Positions 1 through 11,894 of a stretch of 64,000 bases of DNA are shown in pieces (within the stretch, counting starts at the first letter, position 1; every line of letters starts with the position of its first letter). The position numbers and the translations under genes are program-made. The DNA lies in assembly GCA_020137815.1 (NCBI GenBank), contig CM035353.1, forward strand, positions 2,558,982 through 2,622,981, written 5' to 3'. The notes beneath the pieces are model-generated. The model worked only from the letters and a program-made list of their open reading frames with translations, was not told where the DNA came from and did not search any database. This DNA comes from Hormiphora californensis. Its lineage: Eukaryota; Ctenophora; Tentaculata; Cydippida; Pleurobrachiidae.

Positions 1-163
1 ATCCCTAACTCATCACTGATCTGATGATCTGTCACTTGTGTAGTTTTGCCTGGCTAGACTGTGTTTACAAATGTATATATAATATCAACCGTGGCGCCCG
101 AATCACAGTCTAGCTATAGGCAAAACCTTTCAGGTCACATACCTAATATATTATGTATTTCAG

Positions 164-1572
164 GTCACATACTAATTCAGAAGTTGATGGCTGCTGGAAT
201 CAACGTTTTCCCTAGCGAGGATGCGGATAAATATGTATCCATTTCTAATAAGGTATAACTATAACATTCGAATTGGTATTTTCCCAACGCGATATTTAGG
301 ACGCAACACATATTTCATGGAATCCCTTATAACGTGAAACCAATCATCACATAAAGTCGGATTTTTTGAAACTGTCACCCCCCTAAAATAACAAAATTTG
401 TCATATCTCCGGTTCCTGATAAGATAGAGACTTGAAATTTGGAGGTTCGGAAGAACTTAGTAAGATCTTCGTAACTTCCAAATTTCATGTCTCTATCTCA
501 TCGGGAACCGGAGTTATGGTCATTTTAAGAAACTTGAAAACTCTAAAAAACGACAGTTATTTAAAATCCGACTATAGGCGAAAAATTAGAAATGAAATTG
601 GTTCTTTACTTGTGTCTTGACGGTTCCTATGTATAACACCATGCTGATCCCTACCAGGAGGATGAAATTGAATCGCTGATGTACGAGCAAATGGCACTAG
701 CTTCTTCTGCCTTTGCCTTTAGTTGGAGTAGGTGGAACGCGGACTGTGGGGAAAAGAGGATGATTGTGAGAGGCGCTGAGAACCTAACAACCGCCCCTGT
801 CGATGAGGACATGTGGAAAAATTATAGGTACATACTAAGCTACTTGTTCGTATGTGATTGTGGGGACTTCAATTTATGTTTTTACGACGTACGTGATTGG
901 TTGTCTGGCTCCATCGTATCAAACTTCAATGTTGAACTTAAAACTAATAAAACTGTGTCTTTCAGTTGTGAACCCCAGAAGTGTTATACCCTTAAATGCA
1001 CTGATGATGACGATGACCTGTTTGACGAAAAATTGGAGGAGACTCAGGTAAATTGCATTTCTCACGATCACTGCCTTATTTGTTCATTAATTGCATAATT
1101 ACTAAATAGTAAAGTATAACGTGGAATTACAGTGTTTATACCGTAATTACTATATATGTATTAGTTTGTGATCACGATTATATTAGTTAGTAACGGCCGG
1201 TGCTTTGTATCTAAAGTGAACTAATTATGGCCACTCCCTTTTAACCGCAGAAGACTGCTTCATCTGATATCCCCGTATCTCTTTTCTAATTAAATTAATA
1301 GTTTATCTAACTCAAGTTCCTGTCCTTTCTCTCGAGCACAAATGAACGATAAAATCAGATAAAGAACGTATAATCCGGGGCTAATAAAAATACCATATAG
1401 TTATTCGATGTAATCAATATCTTCCCTTTCTCAGTTCCACCCGGACCTATTCCACTGCCTAAAGGAAGGAGCATCTGTGAATGCCACCAAGACCATGTCC
1501 TCCACCCCATACGGATTTGTGGATAACGTGTCAACATGGCTCTTTGCCACCAAGGTCCTCACCTTCTCTTGA
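164..1572 (+). CDS. DNAI7/CASC1-like protein, last four exons (5' part outside window)
   Basis: Exons about 164-252, 658-827, 966-1047 and 1435-1572 have AG/GT borders and join in one frame; the stop TGA is at 1570-1572. The product holds ILIQKLMAAGINVFPSEDAD, then ALASSAFAFSWSRWN, an acidic DDDDD stretch, and ends FVDNVSTWLFATKVLTFS. This conserved C-terminus is what I recognise from DNAI7 (CASC1), a factor tied to axonemal dynein in motile cilia; the family call is from memory. The first exon here could start at 164 or 181, because two AG acceptors lie close together. The 253-657 intron holds a small inverted-repeat element. Reading through the 828-965 intron gives a longer open frame that is probably not real. 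The start codon and upstream exons are outside the window. Confidence 0.6.
353..577. mobile_element. small fold-back MITE inside a DNAI7-like intron
   Basis: Two nested inverted arms are visible. The inner pair is around 404-449 and 476-520 (tctccggttcctgataagat against its near reverse complement). The outer pair is around 356-375 and 553-577 (agtcggattttttgaaactg against cagttatttaaaatccgact). There is no coding capacity. It fills half of the intron between exons ending at 252 and starting at 658. Confidence 0.55.
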
Positions 1573-1871
1573 AATGGGACAATTTAGGAATGCAGTACTG
1601 CGAGAGACGTTTTTTGTTAGTATCTCAATACGGAAATGGTATTAAGACGAAGAATTATAAACTGCACCTGATTTTTTCTCTAATTTGTGAAAATGTAAAT
1701 ATGTTGTTCAGCTCAGTTGTTTCAAACAAGATCCGCAATTTTATTGGTATTTGGTATCATACTATGTTTGTTAATAATCTATGTTTATAGATTATTATAG
1801 ATGCATCTGAATCTCTCTACTATCTCTACTATCTGAATCTCCATGGAGATTCAGATAGAGAGATTCAGATA

Positions 1872-2495
1872 TTGGTGACATTGACACCTAGTGCGTGCGA
1901 GATCGAGCTCGCACATAGGTGTCCGCTCCGCCCCCTAAAAAAGGGTCGTGTCTTTCAAGCCAAATTGCACGTGATCCACTGGACCGATTTGCATCCGGTT
2001 TGTCGCAAAAGACTACAAATTGGTCCTAGTTTACTGGAAAATACCCGAGAAGTTTGTCTGTCAACAGAAAGAGGGTCAAAATTGACACTGAAGTCAAATC
2101 TGTAATCTGGCTTCTGAGCCTTTTTGCACCACTCCCAGACGGTTTAGAATGAATCTGAGGGTATCAGAAGATAGGTTGAACTCTTGTGAGTACTAGAAAA
2201 TACCCGGCTAATTGCATCAACATATCTCCCAATATCTTCTAAATCGTGCAGAATCTCTCGGAAGCCAGAATATAGATTTGACTTCAGTGTCAATTTTGAC
2301 CCACTTCCTGTTGACAGACAAACTTCTCGGGTATTTTCCAGTATATTAGGATCATTTGTAGTCTTTTGCGACAAACCGGATGCAAATCGGTCCAGTGGAT
2401 CGCGTGCAACATCCCTTGAAAGAAACGACCCCCTTTTTGGGGCGGAGCAGACACCTGTGTGTGAGCTCAATCTTGGTCGCGCACGGTGTCTACAG
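1872..2495. mobile_element. palindromic fold-back element, first unit
   Basis: The left arm (about 1872-2115) returns as a near-exact reverse complement at about 2255-2480, around a spacer near 2130-2250. The outer end GGTGACATTGACACC is close to the GGTGACATAGACACCTG ends of the mini-hairpins at 5591 and 36632. It abuts a second, larger palindrome at 2496. Open frames inside it are mirror images in the two arms and are not genes. Confidence 0.7.
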
Positions 2496-3987
2496 TGTAG
2501 ACACCGTGCGCGACCAAGATGTAGACTCTACACGGCGTGCCCCAGAGTAGTTTAACATTTGTTTGAGTGACCACCTCCAATTCCGGTTGTAACTGGTCGG
2601 GAAGACCTCCCTGAAGGTCGTGGTGGTGCGGGAAAAATCATGTATACCCGCTGCGGCTTCAGAAAATTGAGAAAAAGATAGCTATCTTTATTTCCACTTT
2701 GAAAATAAGATGTTTTTTATTTAAAGATCATTGATAGGTAAAATACGGTTGTCCCCCACCTATTTTTTGACGTAGAATCGAATGCCGTTGAAGTCAAATC
2801 TTTAAAATGTCGGCAAAATGGAGAAAATCGCGTTTTTAGGTGTTTTTTGGTGAAAAAAGCGTTCAAACTGGTAATTGATGATGAGATAGAGTCCCAAAAA
2901 TATCACAACTCGATTTTTCGGGTCTTTTTCGACCTAGGAGCAGAGTTTCATGAAAATCTGGTACAACGCCTATTCTCCGTTTGCATTCAAAGAAGGTGAA
3001 TATTGCTCTAATTTAGCCAATTTCGAAGAAAATGCGTCCAAAATGATACTAGTTGACAGGATAGAGTCCCAAAAACTTTAAAAATATTAATTTTAGGCAT
3101 TTTCTACTCAATAAACAAATGGACTTGGTCGTCGGATGATATTTATTATCTCAGTAGGCCTCTGAAGTAGGTGGAATTGGCCACAATGTAGCGATGGTGG
3201 TAAATGAATGTAAATAAAAGTGGGCTTCTGGATTATGCAAGAGCCACTCTTCAACTTAGCAGGTGCTAAAGTGGGTTTGATAAACGTTTATTCACATTCA
3301 TTTGCCACAGTCGCTACATTGTGACTATTTCCACCTACTTTAGAGGCCTACCGAGATAATAAATATCATCCGACCACCATGTCCATTTGTTTCTAGGGTA
3401 TCAAATGCCTAAAATTAATATTTTTAAAGTTTTTGGGACTCTATCCTGTCAACTAGTATCATTTTGGACGCATTTTCTTCGAAATTGGCTAAATTAGAGC
3501 GATATTCACCTTCTTTGAATGCAAACGGAGAATAGGCGTTGTACCAGATTTTCATGAAACTCTGCTCCTATGACGAAAAAGACCCGAAAAATCGAGTTGT
3601 GATATTTTTGGGACTCTATCTTATCATCTACTACCAGTTTGAACGCTTTTTTCACCAAAAAACACCTAAAAACGCGATTTTCTCCATTTTGCCGACATTT
3701 TAGAGATTTGACTTCAACGGCATTCGATTCTACGTCAAAAAATAGGTGGGGGACAACCGTATCTTACCTATCAATGATCTTTAAATAAAAAACGTCTTAT
3801 TTTCAAAGTGGAAATAAAGATAGCTATCTTTTTCTCAATTTTCTGAAGCCGCAGCGGGTCTACATGATTTTTCCCGCACCACCACGACCTTCAGGGAGGT
3901 CTTCCCGATCAGTTACAACCGGAATTGGAGGTGGTCACTCAAACAAATGTTAAACTACTCTGGGGCACGCCGTGTCTATGTCACCAA
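2496..3987. mobile_element. large palindromic fold-back element, about 1.5 kb
   Basis: Sequence from about 2527 (ggcgtgccccagagtagttt) to about 3210 is repeated as the reverse complement up to about 3973. The centre is near 3250, so the arms are about 700 bp with only scattered mismatches. The far end reads GTGTCTATGTCACC, matching the outer end of the unit at 1872, so the two may form one composite. No long open frame exists; a non-autonomous element is the simplest reading. Confidence 0.75.
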
Positions 3988-4008
3988 ATTCAGATAGAGA
4001 TCACAGAG

Positions 4009-4307
4009 GGAGATAGAGAGTAAAGAAATCTATATTTCTCTGAGGGCGAGGGAGAGAGAGAGAGAAGAGAGAGACGAGAGAGAGAGAGAGAGAGAGGGAG
4101 CGAGAGAGCGGGCAACAAACGATAAGAGAGCGAGAGAGAGAGAGGAGAGAGAGCGAGAGCGAAGAGAGCGAGTAGAGGAGAGAGAGCGGGAAAAAGGCAG
4201 CTAGAGACGAGAAAATAGTCTATAGCGAGAGAGAGACGAGAGGAGCGCAGCTAGAGTAGAGCAGAGATCAGCTTCTCGCTCTCTCTCTCGAGCGCTTTCG
4301 CTCATCT

Positions 4308-4381
<74 letters not shown>

Positions 4382-4382
4382 C
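4009..4382. repeat. GA/CT low-complexity tract
   Basis: Imperfect (GA)n from about 4043 to 4260 turns into (CT)n from about 4270 to 4381. The tract can form a GA/CT hairpin. Arg-Glu-rich open frames across it are artefacts. Confidence 0.9.
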
Positions 4383-5366
4383 TCCCCCAAAAGCAATATC
4401 TGCAATTATAGAAATAGTCTCCAATACACAAAGATTCTATCTGCCCCGATGGTGTCAAAACATAATACATACTTTCACTATTATACCCATGGCCATGCAG
4501 CTTTAGATATGACGTTCTCCTATAAGCATTCTGGATACAGTAAATCTTCCACGTCTGGAATTTGTAACAAAACTCGGAGGACGTCTGATAATGGATGTAT
4601 GACTCAGTATAATAGCTATAGGTAGGTGCAGAAAACACTGTGAAAACGTGTTTTTTGTTTCTGTCAGACAGAATTTGTCTGGTGGAGCGAGTTTGGGAAT
4701 TTTGGAATCGTTGTCCGTTACATACTGCTGGGTAAAATTAGGGCTCGATTGGGTAGGGCGCGTGGTATGGGGGGGGGGGGGGGTGGACAACTTCTGAACA
4801 AGGGGTGTACTAAAGGACATGGTTTGAGGACAGTTTATAATGAGTTTTCATAATCATATTGAGGTCCCAGCTGGTGGGGTCGTATTGGTAATGAAATCCA
4901 ATTATATTATAGGGGCGACTTAGTGACTACTGCAAGGGGTGCAGTTCTCTCAGCTCACACGGATCTTTAATATCCGGCAATATATGTTTCAGATGTGCCA
5001 AACAAAGAGAGAATCACCAACTATAGGGGGCCGGGGATCCGATACATTGTTTGAGAGCTGATTATCTGAACCTCGAGTTGATTGTGTGTCACTAGGTTTG
5101 GACGGAAACTGGAGCTGCTTCCTGTAGCTCACAAAGCTTCATGTGACATGTCTGGCTCTCTCCAGTTTGGAACTTTTATCTCCCGTGATCTGTTTCGGTG
5201 AGTCTTGTTCAATTGTTGTGTAGATATAATCCCATAATCAAACGAAAGAGCTATAATTAACTGTTCTTTGTCCTTCATAAACTACAATCAGTCCTAGCCT
5301 CTACAGGAATAGATCACGTTCCACTAACAGTGCTCTTATATCGGGATTCGGGAACCCGAGAGCCGG
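4383..5366. other. no gene seen
   Basis: Unique-looking AT-rich sequence with a poly-G run at 4771-4781. The open frames at 4201-4820 on the minus strand are not supported by splice logic or a recognisable domain. Confidence 0.5.
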
Positions 5367-5431
5367 AAAACAAAGAGAAACAAGGTTACTTCAGATTCAA
5401 TCTGAAGTAACCTTGTTTCTCTTCGTTTTCC
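5367..5431. repeat. perfect long hairpin
   Basis: GGAAAACAAAGAGAAACAAG and what follows to about 5400 reappear as the reverse complement ending in CTTCGTTTTCC. The stem is about 31 bp with almost no loop. It is the first of four hairpins in under 400 bp. Confidence 0.8.
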
Positions 5432-5488
5432 TAGCCTCTATATATTCCCAGACCATGTTTAGATCAAGTTGGTCCATGTTTGATACAT

Positions 5489-5536
5489 GTTTGACTACCG
5501 AGAAACATATGCACATTGTACATGTTTCTCGGTAGT
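5489..5536. repeat. hairpin
   Basis: GACTACCGAGAAACAT and ATGTTTCTCGGTAGTC flank a spacer of about 14 bp. Confidence 0.8.
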
Positions 5537-5590
5537 CATGTATGTTTGTCATTTGCAGTCAATATCTGAATGTGTGTCCATGTTTGTTTG

Positions 5591-5645
5591 GTGACATAGA
5601 CACCTGTGAGCTCAATCTCGGTCGCGCCAGGTGTCTATGTCACCA
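5591..5645. mobile_element. mini fold-back element with GGTGACATAGACACC ends
   Basis: The ends GGTGACATAGACACCTG and CAGGTGTCTATGTCACC are exact reverse complements. The same ends are found at 36632-36680 and, with changes, at the outer borders of the 1872-3987 composite. Confidence 0.75.
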
Positions 5646-5717
5646 ACATGTTTGTTGGTGTTTCGGCTCGTTTGTCAGTTGTGTTAATAAACCTGTCATG
5701 TGTTAATAAACCTGAGT

Positions 5718-5752
5718 ATGTTCAATGAACAATGAACATTGTTCATTGTTCA
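5718..5752. repeat. short hairpin
   Basis: GTTCAATGAACAATGAAC is followed by its near reverse complement GTTCATTGTTCAC. Confidence 0.6.
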
Positions 5753-6419
5753 CCGCGCTACAGTATTGTTAGACACTGCAGTCTGAGTTACCACTCTCGT
5801 CTTCTCCTCCACACGTTCTCCGTCTCCAATCCAGGGCGTAGGCAGGTTCCCAGCATTGTCTCCTATTATCAATAGATTATCTAGATAATAGAGAATGAGA
5901 TAGATCCTGAGCTTTAGTCTGAGATCCAACCTTAGTCTAGCAATGTGGCTAACTGAGAGATTGGTGACTAAATGAGACCCGAGACTCAGCTCTGCAATAT
6001 AGAAAACCGCCCCCCCCCCCCCAGAAAACCCCGGTCCCCGCATCTGAGAGATGAGTTCTGCACGAGACTGAGTAGAGAGAAAGAGAGAGAGAGATAGTAT
6101 ATCCGTATTTATGAGTATGACCTAGCCAGTTTGGCAGTTTGAGATAATTTTTGAGCCCATGGGTTGCCGAGGAAACTAAGCGTTTCCTTTAAAAGCTCCT
6201 GTGTAGTATTAGCAGGCCCATTTTGCTAGAATAGGGAACCTAGTAACAAGTAACAACAGTAACATTATGGCAAATTCTGGAACCCTTTAAATTGATCCAC
6301 CACTCTGCACACTCTTTTAAACCTGTCCGACCAATGCTCTGACAGTTTTAGATGATGGTTTTTATTAAAACTTAAGGTCAAAGACTTTGTTTGTTATATG
6401 GAGCTCCTTGATATTGATG

Positions 6420-8616
6420 TGTCTAACCTTCTAAGCTTAGTCTATAGCTAGTCTATAACTGAAACAACAAACACCAAGAACTTGGCAGATGATTTCTCCC
6501 AGTTCTTTAGTTCCAAAGTGGAAAAAATTCGAACCCAAGTCAATGAGGAGCAGAAGCAAGCTGGCGACTTTGAGGAACCCGGAAAAGCCTGTCATTCAAC
6601 ATGGAAGGAATTCAAAGAGATATCGGAGGAGGAACTTGTTAAGGTGGTGAAGTCTATGTCAAGCAAACATTGTGACCTTGATCCGTTGCCCACTTGGGTA
6701 GTAAAGGAGTGCATTAGGGATCTTGCTCCGGTATTAACATCGATGGTAAACCAATCTCTACATCAGTCTACAGTTGCGGAATCTCTCCAGAAAGCTATCG
6801 TGTTTCCTACCATCAAGAATCTGTACGGAGATAGGGAAGCTCTCAGTAACTACCGTCCTGTCTCAAATATCCCATTCCTTTCTAAGCTCCTAGAAAAGGT
6901 GGTGCTCACGCAGCTGAATGAGTACCTTGAAAGCAATTCACTTCTGGGCAAGCATCAATCCGGTTATCGTGCTGGTCACAGTTGCGAAACTCTGTTAGCC
7001 AGCATGTTTGATGATGTATTAGGTGAGATGGATAAAGGAAATGTTGTTGCTCTGATCTGTTTGGACATGAGTGCCGCATTTGATACGGTGGATCATGAAA
7101 AGTTGTTGGAGGTGTTGCAGAAACGGTTTGGAGTGGATGGTGATCCTCTTCAATGGTTTAAGAGCTACCTGAGTTCCAGATCTTTTAGAGTCTCGGTTGG
7201 TGATTGTCTCTCGGATACCCTGGCCTTACTCTGTGGAGTGCCCCAGGGGTCTCTTCTTGGTCCTATTTTGTTTTCTACTTTACATTGAAGCTGTGCAAGA
7301 TATTGTGGAACCATATGGACTCCGGATAAAGTTATATGCAGACGACTCCCAGCTCTATGTGAGTCTGGTTCCTACGGATTCTACTGGCTGGTCTAGGACG
7401 AAGGTGGATATTGAGGAGTGTCTGGCGAAGGTGAAGCGGTGGATGGTGGGGCAGTGGTTGAAGTGTAATGAGGCCAAAACGGAATTCATCCTGCTTGGAA
7501 AGCGCAGTTCTTTGAGTAAAATCTCTTTCGATCCAGTCATCAACTTTGGAGGAACGGAAATCTTCCCCAGTGAATGTAGTGGAGCAGATGGGAAAACCTT
7601 GGGAATACTCTTGGACCACAATCTTAATCTTGAACGACAGGTTAACAATGTGAGGAAACAGTGTGGGCTGATACTACGGAATCTTTGGCAGTTACACAGA
7701 TGTTTTGATATTCAAACGAAGATAATGCTGGTCAAACAATTGATTATATCGAGGATTGATTACAGTAATATTCTGTACTGTGGACTTCCGGCCCGAGTTT
7801 CTTGGTGGGGCTCCAGAAAACACTAAACTCCTGTGTACGCTTTATATTCAACATCCATGGGCATCAAGAGGATTACTCGGAATACTTCAGGCAGTGTCAT
7901 ATTTTACCCATCTCCTACAGACTGGACTTCAAAGCCTGTCTAATCGCTTATAAGATAGTCTATGGAACGGCACCAGGTTACCTCCAGGAAATGGTTCCTC
8001 TGATAAAAGCTGGGGAGTCTCCAGGACAACAAGGATGACTAGTGTTATTGATCCTTACAGATTAAAACACCCCAAGATGACCAGTATCAACGCCAATTCT
8101 AAATTGAGACGTAGGAGACTATCAGTATTTCTGCCTGCTATTTGGAATGAGCTACCCCTCGAGTTAAGGTCGATCCCCAACGTTGATACCTTTAAAGCTC
8201 GCCTGAAAACACATCTCTTCGTTGGTGCATTTGGAGTGGGTGATGGGGAACCCATGGCTGAGTTGTAATGTTTGTTGTAGTTGTGGGGTCTGCGGGCAAT
8301 CAGTGTCATCCTCTCTCTGGGCATGTTATTAAATCACTATCTGGTATCCTTTTTTTGAGCAGGTGTGAGTATAGCGTGTTTAAAATTATATCTACAGGTT
8401 TATGGGACCAGTTATTCCCCCAGTTTGATAAGTCCAGTTAATTTGGTTTTCCATATATTGTCTTTTTCAACCAGAATTGTTCGTGTGCGATATTTTTACT
8501 CTAGGATATACCGCTCTGATGACTCGTCGGAACATCGCCAATATTTTGACATGTTTCCGTCGGGTATGGGCGGTATATAAGCGCGGAATATTATTATTAT
8601 TATTATTATTATTACG
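6420..8616 (+). mobile_element. 5'-truncated, frameshifted CR1/L2-like non-LTR retrotransposon
   Basis: The translated core shows reverse transcriptase motifs: NYRPVSNIPFLSKLLEKVV, QSGYRAGHSCETLL, LICLDMSAAFDTVDH, GVPQGSLLGPILF and LYADDSQLY, which holds the catalytic ADD. A C-terminal part ends near 8268 (FLPAIWNELPLELRS). The reading frame changes at about 7260, 7800 and 8035, so it is inactive. The endonuclease domain is missing at the 5' side. The 3' end is an (ATT)n tail at about 8588-8615, usual for CR1/L2-type elements. The clade is inferred from motif style. Confidence 0.9.
6482..8268 (+). pseudogene. reverse transcriptase pseudogene of the LINE
   Basis: Segments 6482-7288, 7260-7826, 7802-8038 and 8035-8268 lie in different frames and together cover RT palm and thumb plus the C-terminal extension. 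The D of AAFDTV and the ADD box are both present, but they fall on either side of a frameshift. No intact product can be made. Confidence 0.85.
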
Positions 8617-8689
8617 ATGGACTCGGATAGATCTTTTAAATGTTATTCAAGCACTAGGTGACTGCTCTACTGCAGATGGATAGATCTTT

Positions 8690-8690
8690 A

Positions 8691-8774
<84 letters not shown>

Positions 8775-8799
8775 CCTCTCTTTCTCTCGCTAATTCCTA

Positions 8800-8832
<33 letters not shown>

Positions 8833-8852
8833 AGTCTCTCTCTCTCTCTCCC

Positions 8853-8910
<58 letters not shown>

Positions 8911-8952
8911 TATCCCTCTCCCTCTCCCTCTCTCTCCCTCTCTCGATCCTTC
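8690..8952. repeat. (CT)n microsatellite block
   Basis: Long pure CT runs, broken by short CCC, TTT and CACACA pieces. Confidence 0.95.
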
Positions 8953-9440
8953 TATCTTAAATCGTTTTACACTCTCCAGTCTGGCAGTCCACCCACAAGT
9001 TTGGTGTGGGTTAGTTAGATCATCTCCAACGCGTTCAGCAGGGGGAGAGGTCCACATTTAGTAACATACTTATATAGCTCCAGTATAACGGTTAAATCGT
9101 TCTCTAAAACATAGTGATAACCTGCTCAAACCAAGCAATGCCTATACGGCGTATATAAATCCACCCAAGTCTCAGCCTGTGTTCTAGTTTGGTCTCCCCC
9201 GTCCCCAAATTATATATTACAACTTTGTGTTAGCTGCGTATTTTGGTTGCAGTGCTGAGTGCATGCGCATAGATCTATGAGAATGATTATGGAAATTATT
9301 TAAAGATGCAAACTTGAAACTCATTCATAGTCAAATCGAATACAGTGTAAAATTTGGTAATGAAATTACCCATCCGCGCTATAATAGCTCTAATTGCTAT
9401 ATTCCAATCTAGGGACTATAAAAATGTCAAACTCAAATAG
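8953..9440. other. no gene seen
   Basis: AT-rich sequence between two CT tracts, with no repeat or splice-consistent open frame that I can support. Confidence 0.4.
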
Positions 9441-9446
9441 CACAAC

Positions 9447-9556
<110 letters not shown>

Positions 9557-9674
9557 CTCTCCGTACTGTCTGTGTCTCTACAATCCCTCTACATTGTGTT
9601 GCCTGTGTGCATCAATCCCTTGGTCAGTAGAGGTGCACTGGAATTGGACCTTACCCGGATATGATAGAGTATAG

Positions 9675-9769
9675 CAGGGACAGACCGAATCAGGAAATAC
9701 TGGTCCCTGATTGGCTGATAACCAGTCACGTGACCTAAATAAGGAGTTCTGATTGGTTGTTTACTTGTT
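9675..9769 (-). mobile_element. MITE-1 copy 1 (CCAAT/CACGTG MITE), one end lost
   Basis: CAGGGACAGACCGAATCAGG starts the element, followed by the reverse-complement core with CCTGATTGGCTG, GTCACGTGAC and CTGATTGGTTG. The right terminal repeat is missing. GATAGAGTATAG occurs on both sides and looks like the target duplication. Confidence 0.8.
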
Positions 9770-9816
9770 GATAGAGTATAGTTGACTCAGGTGCAAGCAA
9801 ACAACCTCTGAAGGGA

Positions 9817-10016
9817 AGATAGAGAGAGAGGGAGAGGACAGAGATGGAGAGGACAGAGAGGGCGAGGACAGAGAGGGAGAGAGAGACGGAGAGAGTGAGA
9901 GAGAGAGGGGGAGACAGAGAGAGGGAGACAGAGAGAGGGAGACAGATATAGGGAGAGAGATCATAGAGATAGAGAGTGAGAGAGAGAGAGAGAGTGAGAG
10001 GCAGAGAGATGGAGAG
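9817..10016. repeat. GA-rich low-complexity tract
   Basis: Degenerate GAGA sequence with repeated gaggacagaga pieces. Leu/Ser open frames on the other strand are artefacts. Confidence 0.85.
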
Positions 10017-10286
10017 AAAATCAATCTTGGGGCAGTGTGTCACTTTTTCTCACAGTCTCTTCAGCTTCTTGCTTGTTTGTTTCCCTTGCTTTTCTAATTT
10101 AACTGTTAGTGTTATGAAATGAAATCATATCAATTTCCAACTTAAATCATGTTTCCGTATCAAATGACCGGTTATTAGTTTTAGCACTTATAGCTATTAT
10201 AACTGTTATAGTGATGTGATTGTGATCAGATATATTAGATTGTACGCCAGGTACACCATATTGCAGTTCTGTAGAATCCCTATCAT

Positions 10287-10400
10287 GGGGGAAACAGTCG
10301 TGCCTAAAGTCGTGTCTTTCAATACTTAGAACTTTCGAAAATCAAGTGAATAGCCGCCACTGAAACCTGTGATATAAGGTCCCAGTGGAAAATATCCGTG
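10287..10400. mobile_element. MITE-2 copy, degenerate
   Basis: Starts GGGGGAAACAGTCGTGCC, then has the family's core pieces gaatagccgcc and cagtggaaaatatccgtggc. Better copies are at 33768 and 52843. Confidence 0.55.
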
Positions 10401-10627
10401 GCCTGGACCTGATCTCGACGACTGTCGTTCAAAAGTTCTAAATATTTACAGGTTTTTGGTTTAGATAGACAAGAGATCCGCTAGTATTTCGTCGCTTGTC
10501 AGGCACTGACTGTACATTGCGCACCCCGCAAGTACTCTTCGGTGCGAAGAGGACGGTCTTATATGAGACAATCCGTCGCGTTATCGCGGTCTTTCCTCGC
10601 GACTATAACAAGCTAACCCATCTACCA

Positions 10628-10701
10628 ATTTGTGGTTTTACCTTCTTTTTCCCGCGGCGTAGATCACCGCCAATCATCATTTCCTGATAAACAGTGTTTC
10701 A

Positions 10702-10783
<82 letters not shown>

Positions 10784-10790
10784 TCTCTGG
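10628..10790 (+). repeat. CT-tailed dispersed repeat, copy 1
   Basis: From aatttgtggttttaccttct to about 10705 the sequence is nearly identical to 12316-12402. Both copies run straight into a long (CT)n tract. This looks like a short dispersed element with a CT tail. Confidence 0.7.
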
Positions 10791-10799
10791 TTTCCTTTT

Positions 10800-11085
10800 C
10801 CCACAAACCTTCAGCCTATCTGTTCGCCACAAACGGCCGATACCACTAAATCATTCCTCTCTCCCTCTCTGCGCTATATAACCCGCAAACCAACCACTCC
10901 CAACAAGTACAACCTCATCTTTTTATTTGTCCATATAAAATTGCACGTTCTACTCTATTGCAATTGGTACGTGCAATTACCCCAATATATATTTAATAAA
11001 TGCAGTGCGACCCAATTTCCTCTAGCTCCCCGACCACTAGCACCACAACTTGGTTCCGTATAAAAGCTGAGAGATACTTGTTCTA
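10800..11085. other. no gene seen
   Basis: Pyrimidine-biased, otherwise unremarkable. The open frame through the CT tract is not credible. Confidence 0.4.
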
Positions 11086-11086
11086 A

Positions 11087-11113
11087 ACAGCACAATCCAT
11101 TAATTGTGCTGTG
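11087..11113. repeat. short hairpin
   Basis: ACAGCACAAT and ATTGTGCTGT flank a 7-bp loop. Directly after it comes gtagcttagtggt, which resembles a tRNA A-box. Confidence 0.6.
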
Positions 11114-11129
11114 AGCTGTAGCTTAGTGG

Positions 11130-11272
11130 TGGATTTAATTGTGGTTATAGTGATTCGTCACGCACTCGGATCGAATGGACCTGTTTTTCGCCGCGTTTGT
11201 TGCCATTATCGGCGAAGATTGGATTTAATTGTGGTTAGTGATTCACCACGCACTCGAATCAGCTTTTTGGTC
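11130..11272. repeat. direct repeat of about 40 bp
   Basis: ggatttaattgtggttatag...cacgcactcg at about 11132-11168 recurs at about 11220-11257 with small changes. Confidence 0.65.
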
Positions 11273-11894
11273 ACTGATCACTTAATCTAACGGTTCTGAT
11301 GGCGGAGTTTGGTCTTGCCGGGCGAATCTACATTTTGCACGTAGAGTAGAACTTCCAAAATGTTTAAGAGATTTTGTGTTACCAATTGAGTCATCAACTA
11401 CAGCTGCAGTCTCGGTTATTTACCAGAATACTTATCAATTTTAGCAAACAAAACATGCTTACTTGGGCCATACAACTTATTTCAATTATCTGGTTAAGGA
11501 CTTAGGAGTTGAACCCGCCTGATACATAGCTACCCCTTAAATTTTTAAGACTTAAATTTTAGCCGAACGAAGCCAAGGGGCACCATTCTGTTCTCTTTCA
11601 CACAATTGTGATTGGGATAATCAATAATCAGTACATCATGGCCTGGGAGTCACCGCGTCATACCGCTCTAAGAGCTTGGTAGAACGTCGGCTTAGTATCA
11701 CCAAACCCAACCTACCAAACCCAATCCTACCAAGTACCCGCCAATCCGCCTGATAAATTATTTTCTTGCTTGTCCCCCGATTTCATGTTAAAATGAACAA
11801 AATTGAACAAAACTCTGTAATTACAGGGTTTTGTTCATGTTCTCTCTCACTCATACGTGTCACTCATACGTGTGTCACTCAAACGTATCATTTC

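Noticed and set aside
1872-2470. Mirror-image frames sharing NTREVCLSTERGSK-like peptides
   Set aside because: The two arms of one palindrome encode the same short stretch. No start or domain supports a gene.
4201-4820. Minus-strand frames of 105-145 codons
   Set aside because: Mostly Arg-Glu from the GA tract. The rest overlaps in two frames with no domain.
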